Origin: Areca catechu
Lineage: Eukaryota; Streptophyta; Magnoliopsida; Arecales; Arecaceae
DNA length: 64,000 nucleotides
Direction of reading: 5' to 3'
Assembly: GCA_021397845.1 (NCBI GenBank)
Contig: CM038053.1
Coordinates: 110,397,825-110,461,824, forward strand
Shown: in pieces, positions 47,334 through 58,360 of the stretch
Layout: each line of letters begins with the position of its first letter
How positions within the stretch are numbered: position 1 is the stretch's first letter
Program-made: the position numbers and the translations under genes
Notes under the pieces: generated by a model
Databases searched by the model: none
The model's input: the letters and a program-made list of their open reading frames with translations, nothing else
Told to the model about the DNA's origin: nothing

Positions 47334-48308
47334 ACCAACAACCTAGTTGGTTTTATAACTTAGGACTACCAACAACCTTGTTGGTTTTTATACAAGTCTT
47401 ACCACAAACCTCTTTGGTTTTCCAAGGCTCACCAAAAACCTCTTTGGTTTTCCAAGCTCACCAAAACCTCAAGTAAACAATGTAAGAACAATATGAAAAG
47501 AATATAAGAAAAGCTTTCTTAAACAAAGCAAATATCTCTTTGAAGCTCTTTAATGTTGATGAAGATCTTGTCTTCAAGTTGTTGAAGCCTTTGATTGCAG
47601 CTTGATGATGTGAACTCTATGTTATCTCTTTGAAACTTGGAAGCTTGAAGGCTTGAACTACTCAACTCTTGAATCCTTGAAGGATATTCATTGATCTCAC
47701 TAAAGGATTGCTTTTCCATTTGATTTTTGATGTTTATATAGCTCTCCAAACCATAGATGACCGTTGGGGATGAAAATATGGCCATTTGAAGCAAGTTGGA
47801 GAAGTTCTCAGCTTTTGAAAAACTAGCCATTACTCCAAGTGTCGACACTTGAGACTGGTGAGTCGACACTTGAGTTTGCTGGTATCGATACTTGGTTTGC
47901 AGGTATCGATACTTGACACAAAAACCTTCAAAATGCATAGTTATGTATTTTCAAAAGTCTCAGGCCTTGAGTCGACATTTGGTTTGCAGGTGTCGACACT
48001 TGATCTTCAGGTATCGATACTTGATCTTCAGGAGTCGATGCTTGGTTCCCAGGTGTCGACACTTGCTTGTGCCAGTGCTGAAACTTCTTCAAAATCAAAC
48101 TTTAAGTTATTCCAAGTCTTCCTTATATTCCAAAATCCTTATAATTGATTTTCCATTAATTTAAAGACATTATTCAACTGAAGAACATGTATTTCTTCAT
48201 TCAACATGGATGAGTACTAAGATTTGATGGACATAATAAAACACATAATTAGTACTCATATATACTTAAGTGTTTTGTCAATCATCAAAATCAAGACCAG
48301 AGTCAACA
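47334..48308 (-). repeat. Element H 3' LTR, truncated
   Basis: Matches 61570-62495 of the intact copy and stops about 430 bases short at the J junction. It has the palindrome array (47836-48066), a TATA-like box (TATATAAA in sense, 47733-47740) and a decayed hairpin series (47334-47465). Ends GAGTCAACA before the polypurine tract. Confidence 0.88.
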
Positions 48309-49990
48309 ATCTCCCCCTTTTTGATGATGACAAAATCTTCAAGTATATAAAAATGATAAGCTTAAAAAGATTAATAATAAGATAAACATATAAGCTCAAT
48401 ATCAATAAGCATTAAACTCCTCCTCAAAATATGATCCAAAAAATATTTTTCAAAATATGCAAAATTTTCAAATTTTCTCTCTCTTACTAATTCTTCCCTT
48501 AAGATTATAACATTTGCTTTCTTCTCCTCCTTTTGCACTTTCTTTCATTTCTCATATGATTTTTCATATTTATCATATCTTTCCCTTTTCATACTTAATA
48601 TTTTTCTCTCCCTTTTTGTCATCATGAAAAGGATAAAAGCAATACAAAATAGGAATGAAGGTGGAAAGAATAGCAAGTAGAACATCAAAATCAATACATG
48701 AAATCAATTAATCATGGTACCGATTAAATATGATACTACTTGAACATGATATCACAAAATGAGATGAACATGCAGAAAATAATTCAATGATATTAGCTCT
48801 AATATGTATATTATCCATTCACCTCACTTGTTCATAGGATAAAGCCACAGCGGCACCCAACACGTCATAAGAGATTCCAGTGAATGAGAAGAGAGGGTCT
48901 TTAAACCCTACTTAGCTCTTATGACCAGACGGCCATGGTGACTAACCCAATCCAAAGCAGTTATTAGGAGCTCTTCTTTCATTTTTTTAATAATAAATTT
49001 TGATACCATTGAATGTAACTCCCCTCAAAGGATTAGATTTGACAATAAAGAGAAGGAGTATTAGAGCAAGTAAAGTATGATATCAAGAAAATATTTAAAG
49101 CATGATAACAAATCTTTGGATGCTCCCCCTAAATGTTATTCTCTCTTAAAAATATGCATTCATTTGAGAAATAAAACATGAAAGCATATGCATCATAATT
49201 TCAGATAATTTGAGATATGAACATAAATTCTAAGTCTGAAATCAAAGATTTGGATTTTCAAGATATGCACGATCTTCAAAATACAAGAGATTGATCATTT
49301 AAAAACTTTTAGCATAATTTAAATCCATTTGAAATGATTTGATATCCATACAAATGCTAGAAATAATATGATACCAAGTCTAGCTACTAGAGCAAGGGTT
49401 TATCAATATGTATACATTCTTCTTAAATGTAACCCTTAACTACCAGTTCTATACTTGATCCAAATCATTTCTAGCTTAAGCATAGATGCCAAAAAATGGA
49501 AACACATAAATCAAAACATTTCACTTGAGGTAGTTTAAAAATATTAATCAAAATCAAGTGAAAGTCTAATAATCACAAGTTTATCATGAGAGCATGAAAT
49601 CCATCAACATCAAAATGTTCATGATCACAACCAATGACTATAAATCTAAACTTGATTCTAATTAAATATTTAAAATAATTTTTCAAATTAATTGATGTAA
49701 TATTTATAACAAATATTCAACTACATTTTTAATTATGGAAGAAATGTTTAGAATTTACCAATATGTATAATCCTTCCTCTACCATTTAGTTCAAAATGTA
49801 GCTTGTCCACTCTTCATGTTGTCTTATACACCTACTTTCAAAAACTTTCTTTCTTCATGTTGGGCTGCAATACATTCATGCAAAACTAGGTGGACAATTT
49901 TGGTACCCAAACTTTCTTGGCTCCTTTCGGGTTAGTGATTATGGTTCCTTTTGGAACCTAAATTTTTCTTATTTTACAAGGATATGCATT
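48309..49990 (-). other. Element H 3' non-coding region with several polypurine tracts
   Basis: In element sense, polypurine tracts are at 48309-48321 (CAAAAAGGGGGAGAT, next to the LTR), near 48611 (CAAAAAGGGAGAG) and near 49130 (TAGGGGGAGC), the Sirevirus arrangement. The rest is AT-rich and without a gene; no pol or env-like sequence is recognisable. Confidence 0.75.
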
Positions 49991-50865
49991 ATGTCTAGAT
50001 TTATAACAAGTCAAATTGGAAGGAGCAAGAATAAGGAAATTTTTCAAAAATTTTTGTTTCTTTTCTTCAATCAAAATATTTTTCTCATTCAAAAATTTAT
50101 TACATACAACTTTCAAAACATCATTTTCTTTTTCTAAAAATTCTTTTTCTTTAGAAAAATTATTCTATTCATTTTCAAAATATCAATCTTGGCATTTAAA
50201 TCATCCTTTTTATTAGAAAGATTGGTGTTCTCAAGAGAAAAAGAATCTACATGTCTTTTTAATTTCTTGTGCTCAATTTTAATATTTTGTATTCATGCAC
50301 AAGATCATTAAATGCATCATGTAATTCATCAAAGATAAATTCATAATTATTTTCAGAACATACCTCTTCCTCATTTGCCATGAAGTAAAGATGGGCAACT
50401 TCTTGTTCATCATCTGAACTTGAATCTTCGCTATCACTCCAAGTTGCCATCATTGCCTTAAATTTTTTTTAGCCTTGAGAGCTATTATTTTCTTCTTCTC
50501 TTGATCATCAACTACTTCCTTTTGCCATAAATTCAACTCATGGGTTATGAGTGAACCAATAAGCTCCTCCAAAGGTAAGGTTTCTACATCTTTAGCTTCT
50601 TGGATCGCCATCACCTTTGAATCCCATGATATTGGCAAAGATCTAAAAATTTTATTAGCCAAATCAGCATTAGTATAGACTTTGCCAAGACTTTTTAATT
50701 CATTAAAATAGTCATAAATCTAGTATATATATCAGATATAGATTTATAGTATATCATTTCAAAAAATTTTAAAAGAATGTACAAGCAAATTAATTTTAGT
50801 ATTCTTCACTCAAAGAGTACCCTCATGAGTAACCTCAAGTATATCCCATATTTTCTTCATCGATG
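49991..50865 (-). pseudogene. Element H gag, 3' part
   Basis: Sirevirus gag, same family as A: ANKIFRSLPISWDSKVMAIQ and KDVETLPLEELIGSL (50450-50662), then ATWSDSEDSSSDDEQEV (50400-50453) and a C-terminal helical stretch (ELHDAFNDLVHEYKILKL, 50259-50340) followed by broken frame to about 49990. The zinc knuckle that A has between these parts is absent: KAKK is followed at once by the MMATWSDSED part, so a deletion removed it. At 50865 the frame is cut by element G and continues at 60750. Confidence 0.85.
50861..50865. repeat. Target-site duplication of G (CGATG)
   Basis: CGATG here and at 60745-60749. Confidence 0.95.
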
Positions 50866-53243
50866 TGAAATGGATATGCCCTATAAGCCAATCAATATTG
50901 TATCTCCCAAATCAATGTAATTGACAATATTCTAATAAAGGCATTATTTTTCACCATACGCTGTGTTTTTATTATGATGAACCTCATAGATTAGGGCTAT
51001 GATTTTAGGGTTATGATGAGATCATACCAGTGAGACCTAAAGTCTTAAAACCTTAATCTAAAATATTCCTAGTCAAAGGAACCCTGAGTAGGGATCGAGT
51101 TTTTCCGGTAAGACTAGCACATCCCATGTATACTGGAAAGGGTGACTGCTCTCACAGTTACTTGTGTATGACACTAATACTAGGATGTGGGTGCTCATTA
51201 GTGAATGAGTTCACTGATATGATCCAACTTGAGAACATCTAATGGAGTCTTAGCTACATGTCAATAGAAGGTTCTCATAGTGGGAGTGGTACAAGTAATC
51301 CTTTGACCTGAGACTGCCATAAGTACCTTATGTACATGAACCCATCCTTTGGTTCAATCCTAATCATGACATTGAGTCATGCACAGGATTGATACTGGGA
51401 ATGGTGAATTGTATATGAAAGTAATGAGTAGGTCAACAAGAAATCGATCACTCTTAGTAAGAGGAGATTGCATCCAGTTAGTTATCAATCGGATGATGAT
51501 TTAGGGAATCTTTGATCAAAGTAAAGATATTAGAGATGGTTTCTAATATCAAGATAATTGAATCATCAATATAAGATTGAGCTAGAAATAAATATAATAT
51601 TGGATTTGACATATATCCATATCCATAATTATATTTTGGGTGCAGGCTGATCGAAAGATTTAATTGTACGGTAACTTTCTACTGAAGGGTAGTTTTGGTA
51701 TTTCACAAGAATTTCCATATCTTCCGGGTAGACATGACACGTTGCTAGACGTCAATCTTGTCTTGTGGGTTAATCAAATTTAAAGATCACTTATTAGGAA
51801 GAGTCCTAATTGATCAAGTCGGGTAAGCTCGATTTGACCTAAATCGATTAGAAAGAGTTCTAATCAAGTTAGGTCAACTTGTACTCAGACCTACTGCCAG
51901 CTAGATATGGAACCCAATGGATCACACACTTAAGAGGATTGATCAAGAGTTTAATTTTTAATTAAATCATCTTTGTAGGATAACACTCTAGAAGGTGTTG
52001 CAAACCCTAGCTTCTATTCAAATTGGATTTGAATTAGGGTTCCGAATTGGATCAATTTGGGTTCTAATTGGACCTAATTAGACCCTAATTAAAATATATA
52101 GGACTTTGGGCTAACCCATGTCTAAGACTACATCTTAGTTAACACCCAAGCCCATCCATATAGGCCGCCCAAAGAAATTATGCGCGTGGATAAGAGGAAA
52201 GACTCCACGCGCGCATGGACTCTTCATGCGCGCGTGAAGTCTTCTTATTTCACCGTATTTTCTTTTTGGCCGGTTATTCCCTATTAGCACATCTCCTAAT
52301 GACCATTAGATGATCATCTAATGGTTTGGGGGATTTTGAGAAAGAAAGAAGGTGCTGACTCTTCTCGGTTGCACGAAATAACGTCTCTTCGGAGACCGAA
52401 ACATCGCGACTTCCTTCTTAAAACTTCACGGCTTTTCTTTTAGGAAGAGCCGTGAGTTTGAATCTGAAGGGCCATGAGAAGGAAGGAGAGGGCATGAGAA
52501 ATATGGAAAGCCAGGAGAAATAGTTTACGGAGAGTTGTGAAGACATCTTTTTGTAGTCTATTTAAGGAACAGAGGCTTCGGTTGTTTTTCTGATGTACGA
52601 CAGAAGTCTTTTTATTTTTCTTTCCTTTCTAGGAGACTGATTCCTCCTTATCTTGTTTAGGACACAAGAGTTTCCCTTTTACAGAGTTCTCTTCTCTATT
52701 GAAACTCAAGTCTAAAACAAGAGATAGGAAGAATCTCTCGAACGGTAAAAGAAAAGAATATCTACTATGTTTTCTATTTCCTTTACATTAAGACATTAGT
52801 GTCTTAAATCCTCCTCCTCCTTCAAGACAAGAGAGTATTCTTAGGACAAGGTCTTAAGAAAGGGAGAGGAAGAAGAAAGAAAGGAAGTAAGAAGTCCCTG
52901 CCGTGGAGTTTTTAGCCATAGTCCTCTTGAGTTCTAGGAGAAGAATTCAAGTGAAGGAACTTTTGAAGAAGCAAGCATCTTGATCAATTTTCTTATGGAT
53001 CACCATTGGAGGGTGGACATTTGGATGCCTGGTGAATTCAAAAGGGTCATTAAACATCAAGTTTTATTCTACATCAAAATTGGATTTAGCGATAACAGGT
53101 TGGTGCCCTAATTCTAATAGTGTAGATTTGCATGTTTCTCATATGTTTTAATCCAGAATAAGGAGATCCTGGCTAAGGATTTTTGGTATAAATTTCATCA
53201 TTTTGAAATTATTTTTTCACTGTGGTGCACTGGAAACCTTTCA
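50866..53243 (+). repeat. Element G 5' LTR
   Basis: 2378 bp. It contains a hairpin CACGCGCGCATG/CATGCGCGCGTG (52206-52236), a perfect 22-bp palindrome (52303-52324) and a TATA-like box TATTTAA (52559-52565), so transcription should start near 52590. Confidence 0.94.
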
Positions 53244-53244
53244 G

Positions 53245-53258
53245 TGGTATCAGAGCCA
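53245..53258 (+). other. Primer-binding site of G
   Basis: TGGTATCAGAGCCA, 14 nt complementary to the initiator tRNA-Met 3' end, one base after the LTR. Confidence 0.93.
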
Positions 53259-54437
53259 CCCTTATTACAGTTAAAACATATGGAAATTATTTATATGTGT
53301 TTTTGTTGTAGTGTCGCATGTTAGGGTTTTAAATCCTTGAATGCTGATACACTTAGCATATTTATGGGATGCATGTATGTTTGATAATTTATGTTTGATG
53401 TGTGTCACTAATTAGGGTTTTTCACTCAAACCCTAATTATTATAGAGATATGTTTAGTTTTGAAGTCATCATACTGAAATAAGGTTGCCCTGGCATAATG
53501 GTGGATCCATTATGTGGTAAATGGTTGTCCTAGTATGATGACACACTTAGCACATATTTTCTTATTTATAAGAATCATATGTTGTGATAAATTTTATAAG
53601 GATGTGTTGGCAATTTATAAATCCCTCCTCTTAAAAATTATATTATGTCTTAGTATATTTAACTGATAAGAATCACCAGTCATGATGAACGATTGATCAT
53701 TTCGGTGTCTAGAAAGGTGGTTCTGGGAAGGTAAAGAGAATTGTGGTTTTTAATTGGTTCCGTTGACTGACCTGGCCAATTTTTATTGGTGTCTAGGAAA
53801 GCAACGGGGGGACTCCCACATCTCTTCCACTTGCCTGGCCGATTTGATTAAATTTAAATCTTGACTAAAATGCTTAGTGTTAAAAATACTATATATATTG
53901 GCCTTCCTTCATGCTGGATCGTTATTGTGTTATGAACCACATTAGGTTTGTTGTGTTATCTGCAAGACCTAATATGGTGATTGACATAATACTAGTCTAG
54001 TGCATAGAGATGCTTACAGCATATTCAGTATAATGCTTTGTTGTGTTATCTGCAAGGGCATTATATTTAAGTATTGACTGTAAAGAAATGAAAGGGTCTT
54101 ACTTAACTAGAACATTATGGTTTGTTGTGTTTTCTGCAAGACTGATAATGTTCTAGAGGCCAAGTTACTTCTTAGAATTATATGAGATATAATTGGAAGA
54201 GTTTCCTACCTTTAAGATTATAAAAGATTTGTTGTGTTTTCTGCAAGATCTTTTATAAGTTATTAGGATCTCAATCTCACTAAGAAAAACCTATCAGGGT
54301 TTTTTCTCGATTATCATAGTGAGGGCTATGATTTTTGATAAAATAATGGGAGACATAATTAAATTAAAGACCTAATTTAATTATGTATGTCATTTCATGA
54401 TTGTTTGCTTTGTATTGTTCTTTGTTAAATGTAGATA
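53259..54437 (+). other. Structured untranslated leader of G
   Basis: About 1.2 kb, no gene. It holds an 11-bp stem (GTCATCATACT 53465-53475 with AGTATGATGAC 53532-53542) enclosing CATAATGG/CCATTATG (53494-53514), the CCGTTG/CAACGG-closed module with GGTGTCTAGGAAAG (53760-53807), and the four-hairpin series at 53937-54258. Confidence 0.8.
53937..54258 (+). other. Four hairpins sharing a 19-nt loop, with different stems
   Basis: Each loop is TTGTTGTGTTWTCTGCAAG (W = A in the first two, T in the last two). Stems: 53937-53947 with 53967-53977 (11 bp, one mismatch); 54029-54036 with 54058-54065 (TATAATGC/GCATTATA); 54107-54118 with 54145-54156 (CTAGAACATTAT/ATAATGTTCTAG); 54218-54228 with 54248-54258 (TTATAAAAGAT/ATCTTTTATAA). 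Stem sequences are unrelated while complementarity is kept, which points to an RNA structure with a recognised loop. Confidence 0.88.
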
Positions 54438-55515
54438 AATGGCATCTTCATTATCACTATGAAGTATCTTAGATACCAACAAACTGACTGGTCCAAACTA
54501 TGTGGACTGGTTGAGAAATTTAAAGATTATACTGAGTTCAGAAAAACTTTCTTATATTCTTGATACCCCTAGTCTTAATCCACTAGGGGATGATGCCACA
54601 AAGGAAGATATGGCCATATACAAAATGTGGCAGAATGACTCCCTCACTGTCAAGTGTATCATACTAGCCTCTATGACCAATGAGTTACAGAGACAGCATG
54701 AATGCATGGATACTCAATCCATAATGCTCAATTTAAAAGAGCTTTATGGAGAACAAAGCAGAACTGCTATATATGAAATATCTAAGCAGTTATTCCGTGC
54801 TAGGATGACAGAGGGAACATTCATTCAGGATCATGTTCTGAAAGTAATTGACTTGATCACCAGATTGGGTCAATTAGGTTTTATTATGGATGGGGAGTTG
54901 AATCAGAATTTAATCCTGCAATCACTCCCAGAGTCATTTTCTCAGTTTGTCTTGAATTATCACATGAACAAACTGAATACTTCCTTGCCTGAGCTGTTAA
55001 ATATGTTAAAAACAGCGGAGAGCCACATAAAGAAAGAAAAGGCTCCACTTCTTCTTATTGATAAGACCAATAAGAAGAAATCAGGCAAAAAGGGTTTTAA
55101 TAGGAAGCTAAACCCTAAGAGTGGCATCAATAAGAATAAGAAAGGAAAGAAGGCCTCCAAACAGTCGACCTGTTTCTTTTGCGGCAAAGCGGGACATTGG
55201 AAAAGGAATTGCAAGGCTTACCTTGCAACTGTGAAGCCTGGTGCATCAGATGCGCCAAAAGGTATGTATGAGATACATGCTATATTGACATTAAATTCAT
55301 CTATTTCAAATACTTGGGTATTGGATACCGCTTGTGGTTACCATATATACAAATCTTTGCAGGACCTCCACAAGCTTAAAGTATTGAAGGAAGGTGACTT
55401 CAATCTCTACGGTGCTAGTGGTGATATCATCCAAGCAGAAGCTGTAGGGACCTATATTCTAAAGTTTCCTTCAGGGAAGATCATTGGAGTTAGAAAATTG
55501 TTATTATATGCCTAA
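54438..55515 (+). pseudogene. Element G gag and protease start
   Basis: Begins MASSLSL at 54438, homologous to MSSNLSLR of C and D, but TGA at 54465-54467 region (after SLSL) interrupts it; it then reads SILDTNKLTGPNY and is open to 55515. Gag core about 54490-55020, basic linker (NKKKSGKKGFNRKLNPKSG), intact CCHC knuckle CFFCGKAGHWKRNC near 55170, and the protease motif WVLDTACGYH near 55315 with alanine for the catalytic glycine. A frameshift near 55495 shifts the protease end into the frame of the next part. Confidence 0.92.
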
Positions 55516-58346
55516 GATTATTAGGAACATTATATCTATTCCCTTGTTATTAAAACAAGGATATGTAATGGATGTAACGAGCACTGGTTGCTCGATAATG
55601 TTATCTAATGAATTTGTTTGTTCTGGCATATTTAGCAATGGGCTTTTAACTCTTCCTTCCAATGATAGTGTTTTTCATGTCAATAATAAAAGAAAAAGAG
55701 AACACTTTAATAATACTTTACTTTGGCATCATCGACTTGGTCATGTTAATGAGTCTAGGATAAGCAAGTTATACAAGGAGAAATTCCTTGATCTTGTTGA
55801 ATATAAATCATTAGGGACTTGCGAATCATGTCTCATGGGTAAGATGACCAAGACTCCATTTACTGGACATGGAGAAAGGACAACTGAGTTATTAGGACTT
55901 ATACATACTGATGTGTGTGGTCCAATGACGACTCAGGACAGAGGTGGATACTCATATTTTATCACTTTTACAGATGATTTATCTAGATTCGGATATGTGT
56001 ATCTTATGAAACATAAATCTGAAGCCTTTGATAAATTTAAGGAGTATCAAAGTATGGTCGAAAAACAAACCGGAAAAAGTATTAAGGTTCTTCGGTCTGA
56101 TCGAGGAGGAGAATACTTATCCACGGAGTTTTTAGACTATCTTAAAGTTAATAGAATTCTTTCTGAATGGACCCCTCCTTATACACCACAGCTAAATGGT
56201 GTAGCTGAAAGGAGGAATCGTACCTTATTAGATATGGTACGATCCATGATGTTCTTCACAAATTTACCCATTTCCTTCTGGGGTCATGCCCTAGAAACTG
56301 CTGTTTACATTCTGAACAAAGTACCTTCTAAATCCATTTTTAGTACTCCGTTTGAGATTTGGAGTGGAAAGAAACCATATCTTAAATATTTTAAGATATG
56401 AGGATATCCAGCTTATGTTAAAAGAAATTTTGGACATAAGTTGGAAGCTAGAGCGGATAAATGTCTATTTGTAGGATATCCTAGAGAGGGTAGAGGATAT
56501 CTGTTTTACCATCCTACTGAACAAAAGATTTTTGTCAGCAGGCATGCCATTTTTCTAGAAAAAGAGTTCATTTTAGAAAAGGGCAATGGTAGAACTGTTG
56601 AACTTGGAGAAGTACAAGAAACACAGATAGACAATTCTCAACCATTAGAACATATAGCTAGTTCAGAACCAGGACACAAAACTCCTCTCCGTAGGTCTGA
56701 TAGAGTACCACGGGCACCTGAGAGGTATGGGTTTATTATTGAAAATAATGAAGCCCAAGTCATTCAAAATGATGAACCTTTGACCTATACGGAAGCTATC
56801 TTGAGTAATGACTCAGATAGATGGCAAGAAGCCATGGAATCCGAAATAGACTCTATGTATGTCAACCAAGTATGGTCTTTGGTTAATGCACCAGAGGGTG
56901 TTAATCCTATTGGGTGCAAATGGGTCTATAAGAAAAAGATTGGGGCTGATGGCCAAGTTGAAACCTATAAAGCTAGATTAGTGGCAAAAGGTTTTAGACA
57001 AAAATAGGGAATTGATTATGATGAAACATTCTCACTTGTAGCCATGCTCAAATCAATTCGGATTTTACTTGCTATAGCAGCATACCACGATTATGAGATC
57101 TGGCAAATGGATGTGAAGACTGCCTCAATGGTTTCCTTGAGGAAGAAGTCTACATGTCACAACCAGAAGGTTTTATTTCAAAGAATAAACCTAATCAAGT
57201 ATGCAACATAAAGAAATCCATTTATGGATTGAAACAAGCTTCTAGGAGTTGGAACATCCGTTTTGATGAAACTATTAAAAGGTTTGGTTTTATCAAAAAT
57301 GTGGATGAACCCTGTGTTTATAAGAAGACTAGTGGGAGTGCCATAGTCTTCTTGGTTCTGTATGTAGATGACATACTCCTCATTGGGAATGATATCCCAA
57401 TGTTACAATCAGTCAAGGTTTGGCTATCAAACCAGTTTTCCATGAAAGATTTGAGAGAAGCATCCTATATACTAAGTATTAAGATCTATAGAGATAGGTC
57501 TAAGAGGATGCTAGGTTTATCCCAGTCAAGGTACATTGACTTAGTGCTGAAAAGATTCAGCATGGATGGAAGTAAAAGAGGTTATCTTCTATGAGTCAAG
57601 GCATACATCTTTCCAAAAGAATGTCTCCTAAGACACCTGAAGAAAGAAATAGAATGAATTCTATACCTTATGCTTCGGCAATAGGGTCCATAATGTATGC
57701 CATGTTATGTACCAGGCCTGATGTGGCATATGCTTTAGGCATTGTCAGTAGGTTTCAGGCTGATCCAGGAGAGGACCATTGGAAAGCAGTTAAAAATATT
57801 CTTAAGTACCTGAGAAGGACTAAGGATATTTTTCTGGTTTATGGTGGTTCTGATCTTAAACTAGAAGCATATTCTGATTCTAGTTTTCAATCAGACATTG
57901 ATGATAGCAAATCCATTTCGGGATATGTTTTTACCCTAAATGGTGGAGCAGTGAGTTGGAAGAGTACTAAGCAGCAGACTGTAGCTGACTCAACCACAGA
58001 GGCAGAATACATAGCTGTCAGTGAAGCCGCCAAGGAAGCAGTCTGGATGAAGAAGTTCATCACAGAGTTGGGTGTTGTTCCTGAGATTGAAAACCAAGTG
58101 GCACTTTACTGTGACAACACTGGAGCTGTTGCTCAAGCTAAGGAACCAAGAGCTCATCATAAGTCCAAGCACATTCTGAGACGCTTCCATCTCGTCTGAG
58201 AAATAGTCGAAAGACAAGATGTCTACATAAATAGAGTAGATACAAAGAACAACGTAGCAGACCCGTTCACTAAGGCTCTACCACAGCGAGATTTTGATCG
58301 CCACCTCGAGAGTATGGGGTTAATATTTAAAGGCGATTGGCTTTAG
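55516..58346 (+). pseudogene. Element G pol: integrase, RT, RNase H
   Basis: Pre-integrase LWHHRLGHVNESRI, integrase HTDVCGPMTTQDRGG, FTDDLSRFGYVYLMKHKS, LRSDRGGEYLS and AERRNRTLLDM (55700-56250); RT with NPIGCKWVYKKKIGADGQ near 56905 and YVDD at 57361-57372; RNase H SDSSFQSDIDDSKSISGY, TTEAEYIA, YCDNTGAVAQAKE, ending GDWL with TAG at 58344-58346. Lesions: TGA at 56399-56401, TAG at 57005-57007, frameshifts near 57120 and 57590, TGA at 58197-58199. All three catalytic sites keep their key residues. The damage is compatible with recent activity. Confidence 0.93.
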
Positions 58347-58349
58347 TGC

Positions 58350-58360
58350 AAGTGGGAGAT
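58350..58360 (+). other. Polypurine tract of G
   Basis: AAGTGGGAGAT, directly before the LTR start TGAAAGGG; nearly the same as in B and D. Confidence 0.9.
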
